Position numbers and translations under genes: made by a program
Part shown: piece after piece, positions 1 to 9,102 of the stretch
How the letters are laid out: each line of letters begins with the position of its first letter
Position numbering within the stretch: position 1 is the first letter of the stretch
The notes under the pieces: model-generated
The model's database searches: none
Told to the model about the DNA's origin: nothing
The model's input: only the letters and a program-made list of their open reading frames with translations
Assembly (NCBI GenBank): GCA_017165825.1
Contig: CM029379.1
Coordinates: 23,325,637-23,389,636 of the forward strand
DNA: 64,000 bases
Direction: 5' to 3'
Origin: Hepsetus odoe
Lineage: Eukaryota; Chordata; Actinopteri; Characiformes; Hepsetidae

Positions 1-646
1 CACATCATCAAATTCGCTGATGATACAACCGTGGTGGGTCTGATCAGTAGTGGAGACAAGGCAGCCTACAGAGAGGAGATACAAGAGCTGATGGACTGGT
101 GCAGAACCAACAACCTGTCTCTGAATGTCGACAAGACTAAAGAGATGGTTGTTGACTTCAGGAGATCACGTCGGGACCACACTCCACTTATCATCAACAC
201 CTCACCTGTGGAGATGGTCCAGAGAACCAAGTTTCTTGGTGTTCACATCACTGACAACCTCACGTGGTCCCTCAACACCAACTCCATCACAAAGAAAGCC
301 CAGCAGCGCCTCTACTTCCTGCGCAGACTGAGGAAAACCCATCTCCCACCTTCCATCCTCACCATCTTCTACAGAGGAACCATTGAGAGCATTCTGAGCG
401 GCTGCATTACTGCCTGGTACGGGAACTGCAACGTCCTAGACCGCAAGTCCCTACAACGGGTAGTGAGAACAGCTGAGAAGATCATCGGGATCTCTCTGCC
501 CTCTGTACAAGACATTTTCACCACTCGCTGCATCCACAAAGCAACCAGCATTGTGGATGATCCCTCCCACCCGTCCCACACTCTCTTCTCCCTCCTGCCA
601 TCCGGGAAAAGGTTCCGCAGCATACGGGCCTCCACTTCCAAGATGG
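1..646 (+). pseudogene. CR1/L2/Rex1-type LINE, reverse transcriptase C-terminal part (5' off window, 3' cut by ERV)
   Basis: The reading frame is open from base 1 to the ERV junction. It starts just before the reverse transcriptase catalytic box FADD (13-24), followed by the palm/thumb region and the stretch typical of fish CR1/L2/Rex1 LINEs: SLNVDKTKEMVVDFRR, KFLGVHIT, KKAQQRLYFLRRLRK, then IESILSGCITAWYGNC and a PSGKRFRSIR end. In an intact element this enzyme performs target-primed reverse transcription. Only the last third of the protein is in the window. The open frame runs to 663 only because it reads into the inserted LTR; the LINE itself stops at 646 and resumes at 7581. The exact clade among CR1, L2 and Rex1 is inferred from motif resemblance. 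Confidence 0.9.
642..646. repeat. ERV target-site duplication, left copy (GATGG)
   Basis: GATGG directly precedes the 5' LTR and recurs at 7576-7580 right after the 3' LTR. The related LINE copy at 21300-21310 carries the uninterrupted site, confirming the junction. A 4-bp duplication would leave a non-canonical LTR end (CAG), so 5 bp is the better reading. Confidence 0.9.
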
Positions 647-998
647 TGTTAGGAAAATCGTAAATATTTATCATTGATGATGAACTGTTAACCTTTTCGT
701 TATCCTTTTTGTTTTACGACTTCTGCAAAGAGCTTGTTACGACAGTTGACCTTTGTACCTGAACCTTCCCAGACACAAAATTCTTCTTCTCTGTTTACTA
801 TTTTGTAACAAGGAGTGTGGGCTAATTGCCGTTGTAAAAATCAGGAAAGCAAATAAAAGGCTTGCAGAGGGAGAAGCAAATCGGAGGAGGTAACTGGTGT
901 TGGCTGGTGCCTGGCTCCCCTTGCAAGTAAAAGCTGCAGATCCTGTGTCTGGTGTTTTCCTTCGTTCTACTGTCTCTGCTTACAGGAATTTTCTAACA
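647..998 (+). repeat. ERV 5' LTR
   Basis: 352 bp, TG...CA bounded, supplying promoter and polyadenylation signal. An AATAAA lies at 852-857. It matches the 3' LTR (7224-7575) at every position except 784 (T here, C at 7361). Confidence 0.95.
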
Positions 999-1003
999 TA
1001 ACT

Positions 1004-1020
1004 TGGTCCTTCGAGCCGGA
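1004..1020 (+). promoter_or_regulatory. Primer-binding site complementary to tRNA-Tyr
   Basis: Five bases after the LTR, TGGTCCTTCGAGCCGGA is the exact complement of the 3' end of vertebrate tRNA-Tyr, including the CCA. The tRNA identity rests on my knowledge of the tRNA-Tyr acceptor arm (5' CCTTCGA pairing with 3' TCGAAGG). Confidence 0.85.
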
Positions 1021-2601
1021 TTGCTACAGATCCGTGTCCCTGCGGAGCACTTGGAGGACGCTGAAGTCTGTGCACAGCCCATGAGTCTGGGACCGTGGAT
1101 GAAAGCCCGCCATAGTGAATTCTATGTCGGCCAGTAAGTCTCGAGTTGTTCCGCTGGACCGGATTGACGCGATCTGAACATCATTTGGTTGAGATGGTGA
1201 GAGCGTGGGAAAACAGGTAAGACAAGGATTTATGGAAAAGCGCTGAAAGGTTCAGGGAACCTTAGAGAGACGTCTAGAGAGTCTGGGACTCTCACAGTCT
1301 AAAGGGGATCAGAAGGATTGCCCTAGAGGTCTAATTGTACTAGTACTAGTCAATTGAGATGCTCCTGAGAAGTAACTAAGGTAGTTACTATAGACTGAGG
1401 TATGTGTTTGTCTGTCTGTCTGTCTGTGTGAATGGGAGAGACCCAGTACTGAAACAGGACAACCCGAAACCTAACGGTGCGAACATGAAGTTGTCCCTGA
1501 GGACTGGACTGGTGATCCTCTCCATGGAGGATTTAGGTGGTGGTTAACAGAATCGAAAACGTTTCTCATCTCTCGGGATTAGAACCCCCAGTGGAGGACC
1601 GGACTGGACAATAGGTCTAGCCTAGAAGCTTGTTCTCCAGAGAGTGATTAACGGCCCAGAGAGGACTTTTCTAGTGACCCACCACAGAGGACTCATGAGT
1701 GCCTTGTTGTCAAATGAAGTAAATGTTTGAGGCAGCCTTGTGAATGTTATTGGGACATTCTAGAGGAATTCAAGTTTGCAAATATTGTGGCTACAGAGCA
1801 ACAGGTGTAAAGAAAGAAAAATGAAAATAAAAATAGAAAGAAAAGAGAAAAAAAAGAAAGAAAAAGATAAAAGAAAAATGTTTTGATTTAACCTAGATTC
1901 TCCTGCCTGTGAGGTCTGTCATAAGGAGGGAACGCAAAGACCTAAGTCAGGGACTTAGGCACACCTAGGCAAGGGACTTAGGTTGACCTTGGGGGTAACC
2001 CCGGGTAGGGACCTGTACCTAGAGGACAGTTCAAGAGAACTGAGGTAGATTGGGTCCAACTCTTTCAAGGAAAGGTTGAGAGTAATAAAAGTTAAGAACG
2101 GAAATGCATTGAAATATGGAGACCTCACAGTCACGGGATCTAGGAAAAGAGATTAAGGGGAATTCGCAAAGACTGACTGTTATGGGAAATATGGAGAAGT
2201 GACTGACCCGACAATATTAGGTAGATAGGTTGTGAAACATGGGTTTCCAGATGGTTCTTTCAGTACTAAGGTTTTGAAAGATTTATAGAAGAAATAGAAG
2301 GAGGAGTGCCAGGAAGGTAGAAATGGCATTAGTAAATAAGTAAAATAAATAAGTTAATAAGTAAATTAATAAATAATGAAATTATATTAATAATAAAATT
2401 CACATTATATAATATTATAATAATAATAATAATAAAAGAAACAATGGTAAAATTAAAGCAATAGAGGCATGTGCAGTGAGACTCAAGTTTAAAGACATCA
2501 TGCCGAAGTAAGTGCTGCAGCTGCACCTCCCGCCCTGGAGAGACAAATGGGATCCTCCCTGAAACCCCCTTACGTGCAAACAAACTTATATCCAAATTTA
2601 G
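1021..2601 (+). other. ERV leader / degraded 5' gag region
   Basis: About 1.6 kb between the primer site and the first recognisable gag frame, with no long open frame. It holds an A/G-rich tract at 1805-1880, a TCTG run near 1410-1426 and an AT-rich patch of TAA-type repeats at 2330-2450. Packaging and splice-donor signals would be expected here but none can be assigned from sequence alone. The matrix part of gag may be lost or unrecognisable. Confidence 0.5.
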
Positions 2602-3338
2602 ATGCTTTTAAAATGCCTGATGGCCTGGCCACAAATACTAGGGGCCATAAGGGCAAGGTGGGGGAATGGAGTAAATAAAAAGGGGGGACTTCTTAGCCCA
2701 GGCGGTTTAGTGAGGGCAATAAACCTGAATACTGCAGATGAATGCCCCATGGTGGAAGTAGCTAATCCAGCCTGGGATCCTAATCATGCAGAGACGGGAG
2801 ATAGAACCATATTAGTATATAGAACCTGGATCCATGATGACGTCAAAAAGGCTACTGAACCTGTGACGTCTCCAAAAAAGGATCCTAATCAGTGTTGCTC
2901 GGATGTGACGAACCTGATCAATTCGTACCATCTGAATGGCCCTGAAATTCAACAAGTATTCATGGCAATTTTTTACAATGGAATGGATCAGAGTTAGAGG
3001 GGACTGGGACCCAATGGACGGTGGGAATCCTCCCGGGCCCCTAGCCCATAATAGCCCACAGCTACTACAGCGAGTAGAGTGACTCCTAAATAGAATCAGA
3101 GAAGTATATAGAAAGAGAGCTAATTATGTAATCATGAATCAAACAAAGCAAAAAGAAGGTGAGACAGTTGCAGAAACAGAGGAAAAGGAAGGTTTAGAGG
3201 AGGTTTTAGAGGATGAGGTGGTCGAGGCCGAGGATATGGTCCAAAGTTGAGAGATGAAGCATGTTATAACTGTGGAGAAATGGGACATTGAGCAAAGAAT
3301 TGTCCTAAACAGAAAATAGAATGACTAGATGGAAAACA
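2602..3338 (+). pseudogene. ERV gag remnant (capsid-like segment and nucleocapsid)
   Basis: An open stretch of 131 codons (2602-2997) is probably capsid-related by position, though I do not recognise a diagnostic motif. Further on lies a nucleocapsid with a Gly/Arg-rich block (3187-3240) followed by one CX2CX4HX4C zinc knuckle (3262-3303, starting CYNCGEMGH). Two in-frame TGA codons, at 3214-3216 and 3292-3294, sit where arginine (CGA) would fit, the pattern expected from CpG decay. The frame also breaks between the two parts. One knuckle rather than two agrees with a gamma-like virus. Confidence 0.75.
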
Positions 3339-3454
3339 TGGGCTGGCGACCTGTCCAGGGGGCGTCCCCTGTCCTCGCCCTGTGTGCGCTGGGTTGGACA
3401 CCAGCACCCCCCCGCGACCCTGTTTGGGACAAGCGGCAGATAATGGATAATGGA
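3339..3454 (+). mobile_element. SINE 3' tail inserted in ERV gag-pol
   Basis: 116 bp matching the tail of the SINE copies at 22839 and 56395 (GGCTGGCGACCTGTCCAGG start, AAGCGGCAGATAATGGAT end), lacking the tRNA-like head. It is flanked by a 13-bp direct repeat TAGATGGAAAACA at 3326-3338 and 3455-3467. The insertion therefore came after formation of this gag-pol sequence. Confidence 0.85.
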
Positions 3455-3469
3455 TAGATGGAAAACAGG

Positions 3470-3830
3470 AAGTAGAACAGAAGGAAGAAGATGGGCCGGA
3501 TGGTTTACTAGATTTAGAGGATATATGTTATACAGGATATAACAGACCAGACATTACCTTAATAGTTGAAAATAACCATTACACATTTTTGTGACAGTGG
3601 GGCCTGTAGGACAGTAATGAGAGAAGCTGTAGACTGGTTGCCAGTATCAGAAGACATCATAAAAAATTTGATCTGCTAATGGGTGTATTGAAACCAAATT
3701 CTTAACTAAACGACTTGAAATAACTGACCCTGCTACAGGATCAACCGTCCATGCTCCTGTAGTACTGGCCAGTTGTTGTTCATATAATTTACTGGGTCGA
3801 GATGTAATGGTTAAATTGGATATATGTATC
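3470..3830 (+). pseudogene. ERV protease remnant
   Basis: Retroviral aspartic protease, recognised by the active-site box DSGA (3593-3604) and the downstream LLGRD box (3789-3803), which forms the conserved C-terminal fold element. The spacing between them is not a multiple of three, and a TGA/TAG-containing frame lies between, so at least one frameshift is present. The upstream acidic stretch (3480-3540) is the gag-pol linker. Not functional. Confidence 0.8.
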
Positions 3831-3922
3831 ATTTCTGACAGTAAAGGAGGAATGATTGCAAGACGAAAAGGAGAAAATAGTGACATTTTTTCAGTAAAAG
3901 CTGAAGGAGAGGTCTACTATCT

Positions 3923-4600
3923 TTGGAGTTTAGACTCACCAACTCAAGAGCAAAGCAATATTCCAGGACAATTGCTAGAGAAAGCTGGAAACATGTGAAT
4001 AAGGACTCAGATATGATGAAAGAAGGAGAGTTACATATGACGTTGAGATTAAAAAGTAATCCAGGATCCGACCCAGCATATGACAAACTAGTCCACAAAC
4101 TGGGACCACAAAAAGTATACGTACACAAGGTTACCACAAAGGTACTGCGAAAGCCTACTATATTTTCCGCCGCTATACAAAGTTGTTTAGCTAAATTTAC
4201 TCCTCCATGTTCCAGCCAAATATTAGTTTATATAGATGATATTTTATTAGCATCAAAATCAGAGTCAATATGTAAAAAGGATATTTTAGCTTTGCTCAAA
4301 TATCTAACTGATTTGGGTAATAAGGTGAATAAAGATAAGCTACAATATTGCTAAAACTAGTGTTAAATATTTAGGACATACACTCACACCTGACGGTAGA
4401 ATGGTAAATACAGAGAGAAAAACTGCAAAATTATCAGCACCTAGGCCTAAAACAAAAAAACAAATGATGTCTTTTTTAGGCTTGTGCAATTATTGTAGAG
4501 CATGGGTGGCACATTTCGCTGAGGTAGTTCGCCCCTTGCAAAAAAGATCTGTGATACACCCCTTAACATGGCTTTCCCTCTGCAATGGACAGAGCAAGCC
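3923..4600 (+). pseudogene. ERV reverse transcriptase remnant with internal deletion
   Basis: The open stretch 3923-4354 runs from an N-terminal segment straight into PTIFSAAIQSCLAKF and the catalytic YIDD box (4229-4240). The fingers and first catalytic-aspartate region normally between these are missing, so a deletion near 4140-4160 has removed roughly 150 codons (estimate from family layout). After a frameshift near 4354 the LGHTLTPDG box (4370-4400) and the FLGLCNYCRAW connection motif (about 4471-4503) follow. The RNase H domain is not recognisable: the frame jumps within about 100 bases into integrase sequence. Confidence 0.85.
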
Positions 4601-5645
4601 ATGAAGGCATTTATATGAGCAATGAAAACAAGCCAATATTACCTAAATCTATGTATAAGTGGGCAGCAATATTGAGTCGTGGGCGATGCCATGTCTCAAC
4701 AGGAGGGATGGTAGGCCTGGTAAATAAACAAAATACAAAATATGGATTTAATATTTACATACAAAAATATTTTTGTATGGCTTGCCCTGTGTGTTTGAAA
4801 CATAATCCACAGAGCAACATCAGACCAAATAGAGGGGCATCCCCCCAGCACCTTACCCTTTCCATACAATACATAAGGATTTCATTGAACTACAAGTGTT
4901 GTTTGGTGCTGGTGGACAGCACCAAACAACTAAACTAAATGGGCAGAATTATTTCCTATAAAAAACTCCAGACGCTCTAACAGTGGACAAAGCCATATGC
5001 AAAAGAATAATATCCACTTTTGGGGTATCACTGTACAGCGATAATGGCAGCCATTTTGTCAACACGATAGTGAGTAAAATGGCATCAAATTTAGGAATAG
5101 ACTTAAAAAACACACTGTAGTTACCACCCCCAAAGTGCAGGGTGAGTGAAAAGAACAAATGGTACAGTAAAATCTAAACTAAGGAAATGCATGGAATAAA
5201 CTGGCAGACAATGGCCACAGTGAATAGATCTAGTTCAGCTGAGTATGAATATAACTCCAACTTTTGGCAGTTCTTTAACACCATTTGCAGTATTGAATGG
5301 TAGACCATACAGGCTACCGGATTTAGATAGCAATATTAATGACCCTGATGATGATCTGGATCTTGTTGATTATATGAGGAAAATGTTGGCTAACAGAGAG
5401 ATAAGAGCAGTTAATGAAACACCAGAGTCTCCTTTGCTCCCACAGGAGGGACCCCATTGCGCATAGGGGACTGGGTGTTCACTAAAGAAATTAAGAGAAG
5501 AAAAACTGGTCCAGCCCCCGGTGGGGAGGTCCATACCAAGTACTGACCACCCCAACTGCTGTAAAAATTGCTGAGCGACCCACGTGGATACATTTGTCAC
5601 ACTGTAAAAAATCAACCTTAGGAAGTGAGGTAGGAGCCACGCAGT
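4600..5645 (+). pseudogene. ERV integrase remnant
   Basis: Integrase joins viral DNA to the host genome. Visible parts: an N-terminal zinc-binding region ending with CMACPVC (4774-4794), the catalytic-core box SDNGSHF (5037-5057) carrying the second core aspartate, a TPFAVLNGRP segment (around 5269-5300) and a C-terminal GPY/F module with GPY at 5528-5536. These are spread over several frames: stops near 4936 and 5118, and frame changes near 4950 and 5465. The GPY/F module is typical of gamma and epsilon retroviruses and of related Ty3-like elements. Confidence 0.85.
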
Positions 5646-5761
5646 AAAGGGTGAAGTCTGACTACAAAGGGGGGTTGTGGTTTAGAAGCAGCTCGTCTCA
5701 AAGTCAGTGAAGAAATCAGGCACCCCTTACTGCTTTAGGGTATCCTACCACGCTTGAAACA

Positions 5762-7119
5762 ATGTTGGGAAAAATTATAATCCTTATAGTTACGTTCATG
5801 GTACTATTTCAGGTTTTGCTGTTACAATTTTATAGTCCACAGGAAAATCATGACGAGAGACATGAGAAGTGGCTGAATAATGCCAATGAACCCCACGGAC
5901 CAGGAAATGTAACCCATACTTATCACACAGATGTTTGGTATCACTATGCTGAGTTGGTAGCAAGGAGTAGAAATGTATCAGGATGTTATGTTTGTTCTTT
6001 TATGCCAGTATCATCTGCTCATCCTAGTTTGACTGCTCTCCCATTGCCCTCATCTGAGTCTGAGTGCATAATTGCCACACGTGTCTTATGTTGTCTTGTG
6101 TCTTGTGTTGTGTCTTGTCTTGTGTGTAGCACCAGGGTCCTGGAGGAACGTTATTTCGTTTCACTGTGTACTGTGTATATGGCTGAAATGACAATAAAAT
6201 CCTACTTGACTTGACTTGACTAATTGAGCACACCCACCTGGAAATTGGAGTGGCGTTTGAGCCCCAGTAACAGTTACGGACCACACGTTTATCATATCTA
6301 AAGGTAACACATCACACACAGGGGGGCGAAAAGCAATAAAAGACTCCGGAACGCCACCTAATGCCATGTCAGGGAACAACGGAACCCATCCAACCAACTA
6401 CACTGATTGGCTATATGTCCAGCGAGCCTGTGAACCATCACCCAGTGGCTGGGGTGCGGTCCGTGTCTCAAGGGCACGAAGGTCGCTGGTGGAAGTCCAA
6501 CCCCAGGGTTCGGTCTGGGGGTCCGATGTACCTGACGAGCTTGAGCATTGGAATACCGGGAGTAAGGTGGCATTGGTTTTGTTCCCCTGGGTGGGAGTAG
6601 CAAAGAATATGTTAAGAATTGAAACCACAGATTATCGATTGAGTCTATTTTTAAATGCTAGTATAAAATCATGGGAAACAAACAATGAGGAGCATTGTCA
6701 AGCATAAGGATGATGGTGCTATAAAATCAAATGGTACTTGACTTACTAACCGCTGAGAAAGGAGGGGTTTGTGTAATGTTAAATGATACTTGTTGTACGT
6801 ATATTCCTGACAGCACTAGTGAAGGACACGAGATAACTGAGGCCATAGACCAGATGAAGAAAATCCAACATGCTATGTCCCAAGACAATGACCATGGGAG
6901 CCCTTCTCCTGGTTCCTGTCTAGAGGATGGAAACTGACGCTTTTGAAATTAATGCTACCCGTGGTTATTGTGCTTCTATTATTTTGTCTTTTCACAGGAG
7001 GCGTCATCCCTTGCTTGAGAGCAATGCTGTCCAGAATGATAGGGCAGCCAATGCGAGACGTGATGTTGAGTGAAGAATATTACACCATCCTGTCAGACAG
7101 CAAAGAAACTTTCAACTAA
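5762..7119 (+). pseudogene. ERV envelope remnant, interrupted by a LINE tail
   Basis: Begins with ATG and a hydrophobic signal-peptide-like segment (5762-5830), then a surface-subunit region with N-glycosylation sequons (NVT, NVS). A LINE tail splits it at 6081-6220, and more surface sequence follows in shifting frames to about 6705. The transmembrane subunit shows an LDLLTAEKGG segment followed by CX6CC (Cys codons 6770, 6791, 6794), the arrangement of gamma-type envelopes whose two subunits are disulfide linked. A frame change near 6928 leads to a membrane anchor (about 6955-7005) and a short tail with a YYTIL motif, ending at TAA 7117-7119. Several stops make it non-coding as a whole. Confidence 0.85.
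6081..6220 (+). mobile_element. 5'-truncated CR1/L2/Rex1-type LINE tail inserted in ERV env
   Basis: 140 bp nearly identical to the 3' end of the LINE at 21567-21675 (TAGCACCAGGGTCCTGGAGG...ACAATAAAATCCTAC), ending in three TTGAC repeats. An imperfect target duplication (TAATTGCCACAC at 6069-6080, TAATTGAGCACAC at 6221-6233) flanks it. This is a typical target-primed insertion into env. Confidence 0.85.
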
Positions 7120-7213
7120 GTGTAAATTGGTGTTATGAAAATGAAGGAACTGCAGAAAACTGAAAAGAGATGCAGTACTGGAATTTGTCAATGGACATTT
7201 ATCAATGATAAAC

Positions 7214-7223
7214 AGGAGGGAAA
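7214..7223 (+). promoter_or_regulatory. ERV polypurine tract
   Basis: AGGAGGGAAA abuts the 3' LTR directly, the expected plus-strand primer for retroviral DNA synthesis. Confidence 0.85.
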
Positions 7224-7575
7224 TGTTAGGAAAATCGTAAATATTTATCATTGATGATGAACTGTTAACCTTTTCGTTATCCTTTTTGTTTTACGACTTC
7301 TGCAAAGAGCTTGTTACGACAGTTGACCTTTGTACCTGAACCTTCCCAGACACAAAATTCCTCTTCTCTGTTTACTATTTTGTAACAAGGAGTGTGGGCT
7401 AATTGCCGTTGTAAAAATCAGGAAAGCAAATAAAAGGCTTGCAGAGGGAGAAGCAAATCGGAGGAGGTAACTGGTGTTGGCTGGTGCCTGGCTCCCCTTG
7501 CAAGTAAAAGCTGCAGATCCTGTGTCTGGTGTTTTCCTTCGTTCTACTGTCTCTGCTTACAGGAATTTTCTAACA
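7224..7575 (+). repeat. ERV 3' LTR
   Basis: 352 bp, the second terminal repeat, with AATAAA at 7429-7434. One mismatch to the 5' LTR (position 7361). Confidence 0.95.
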
Positions 7576-7880
7576 GATGGGAAATAGTTTCTTCCCCCTG
7601 GCCATCAGACTCTTGAACTCTGAATCCACCAATAGCTTGAACTCTTAAACCCAGTCCACTTTTCATCCCGCATTTATTTATTTATGTCATGTTGCACTCT
7701 TGCACTTTAAATTCAATAACACTGCTCCACCACACTGCTACACATAATCAACCTGGGCTGCTTTGTTTCACAACACTGCAGCCCTCCACGGATGAATGTA
7801 CTGTCTGTCGTGCCGTCTGTTGTTGTCTGTCTTGTCTTGCACTTGTTGCCATTAAAGATGTCTTAACTTACAACCAGGGT
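7576..7880 (+). mobile_element. 3' part of the ERV-split LINE (end of ORF and 3' UTR)
   Basis: Continues the LINE of 1-646 after the duplicated GATGG: GGGAAATAGTTTCTTCCCCC and onward, aligning with 21301-21600 of the second copy. It is frame-broken and drifts out of similarity after about 7860. The canonical polyadenylation tail seen at 21600-21680 is not recognisable here. Confidence 0.85.
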
Positions 7881-8099
7881 GCCCCTCCCGTTGTATGAGA
7901 ACGTTCATCATTGATGGGGAGTGATAAAGGAGAGAGGAAGAGAGAGAAGACTGTCACGGTGGCGGGGTGTGGGAAGGACTTCAACGCAGAGCCGAGAGCT
8001 TCGTACTGAACTTTAATGACAGAAAACGTGGATAGAACTCATAAACTAAATATATCTAACATAACATGTATAAAACATAACATAAATAAACACAAAAGT

Positions 8100-8321
8100 G
8101 ACGGATTGTAGGTTGATTTTAGTAATTTATTTCTGTTATTTTCTCCATGGCCCTTTCACCCCCGTCACCCTAAATCCCTTCCCCAGGTAGTATTCACGTC
8201 CCTGTCACCTTTAACCTATATATTTTTAACTGCATCTCTATTTTTCTATGTTCTCTTCTGAGTAACACTTTCTTTGCACAAAAACACCCAAACAAGGTCA
8301 TAGTCTTAGATTAGGTGTCTC
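8100..8321. other. 222-bp segment present in only one LTR of element A
   Basis: Lies between CACAAAAGT (8091-8099) and AAGCACACAG (8322 on); in the right LTR these two blocks are contiguous (about 9240-9255). No terminal inverted repeats or target duplication are evident. It could be an insertion in the left LTR or a deletion from the right one. Confidence 0.6.
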
Positions 8322-8341
8322 AAGCACACAGAATGACCAGC

Positions 8342-8424
8342 GCCCTGCTCTTATTCGTTTGGGCTTATAACGCCAGCCCCCGACCTGGCACCCAATGCCC
8401 AGGTGTGCACAATCAGAGCAGGGC
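8342..8424. repeat. Nested inverted repeat (cloverleaf-like) in element A LTR
   Basis: Outer arms GCCCTGCTCTTATT (8342-8355) and AATCAGAGCAGGGC (8411-8424) pair at 13 of 14 positions. Inside are two smaller hairpins: GGGCT/AGCCC (8361-8365, 8375-8379) and ACCTGG/CCAGGT (8383-8388, about 8398-8403). The right LTR keeps the outer stem (9270-9282 with 9361-9373) and the first hairpin. Confidence 0.7.
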
Positions 8425-8629
8425 TCCATCTACGATCACAGAACCGTTACGGTACCCCTCCCCAAAGGCACCACTCCCGAGGCGCTAGACCCTGCCTCCT
8501 CCGAAGCAGGACCCCAAAAAGGAGAGAGGTTACGCAAGTGTTCAACAAAAAGTTAAACTAAAGTCCAAATGTATGCTCCGCGGTCACCACGGTCTTCTGG
8601 TGGGTTCGGCTGCAGCCCCTGAAACCCTG

Positions 8630-8803
8630 CCTCCTCCAGTGGGCTTGGACCTCATCCCTCCAGCCTCGCCTCCTCCGGCGGGCTTGGACCTCGTACCTCA
8701 AGCCCCACCTCCTCCGGCGGGCTTGGACCTTGTCCATCAAGCCCCGCCTCCACCGGCGGACTTGGACATCGTCCCTCAAGCCCCGCCTCCTCCGGCGGAC
8801 TTA
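8630..8803. repeat. 39-bp minisatellite inside element A
   Basis: About 4.5 tandem copies of a 39-bp unit (8630-8668, 8669-8707, 8708-8746, 8747-8785, part to 8803). The length is divisible by three, so both strands stay open: plus reads PPPAGLDLVPQAP-like units, minus reads SPPEEAGLEG-like units. No known domain. Most likely a tandem expansion inside the element rather than a gene. Confidence 0.8.
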
Positions 8804-9102
8804 TGCAGAAGTCTGTTCTCTCCAACTTGGAATGATGGCACCCACGTCCTGCCTCCCTGGGCTGACGTGACGACAGCCTGAATGCCCTCACCGACACCCC
8901 GTCTTACCTGGTCAACGTAAACGAGAATGCCGTCAGTCTGCCCTTCCAGGGTAACCCAAACGTCTGCGCTGAAATCCCGTCCGCTTAAGCCGACGTAGGT
9001 ACCCGCACGGCGGTCCTGTCCACCCAGGCTGACAACCGACCGCGCCGACGCCTCGTTCAACTGGGCTGATGGGAGTGACAGCGCCAGCGCCCCACCCACC
9101 TG

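Larger units (their letters stand above)
647..7575 (+). mobile_element. Complete but defective endogenous retrovirus (class I, gamma/epsilon-like)
   Basis: A 6.9-kb provirus flanked by two 352-bp LTRs that start TGTTAGG and end CTAACA. The 5-bp target duplication GATGG lies at 642-646 and 7576-7580. Order: LTR, primer-binding site, long leader, gag, protease, reverse transcriptase, integrase, env, polypurine tract, LTR. A single CCHC zinc knuckle, a GPY/F module at the integrase C-terminus and a CX6CC motif in the transmembrane subunit point to a gamma/epsilon-type retrovirus. Every gene has stops, frameshifts or deletions, and two other retroelements sit inside it (3339-3454 and 6081-6220). 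It cannot encode its own enzymes, yet the LTRs differ at only one position. Confidence 0.95.
7952..8451 (-). repeat. Element A LTR, left (3' LTR on minus strand)
   Basis: 500 bp, about 200 bp longer than its partner because of a private 222-bp segment (8100-8321). The rest aligns closely with 9103-9401. It holds the inverted-repeat cloverleaf described at 8342-8424. Confidence 0.8.

Noticed and set aside
31..663. LINE frame ending at 663
   Set aside because: The last codons are LTR sequence; the LINE part ends at 646.
5762..6214. Intact 150-codon envelope-like gene
   Set aside because: Its last third is the inserted LINE tail; the real env continues beyond it in other frames.
8573..8897. 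Plus and minus Pro/Gly-rich frames
   Set aside because: They arise from the 39-bp minisatellite in element A; no start, splice or domain evidence.
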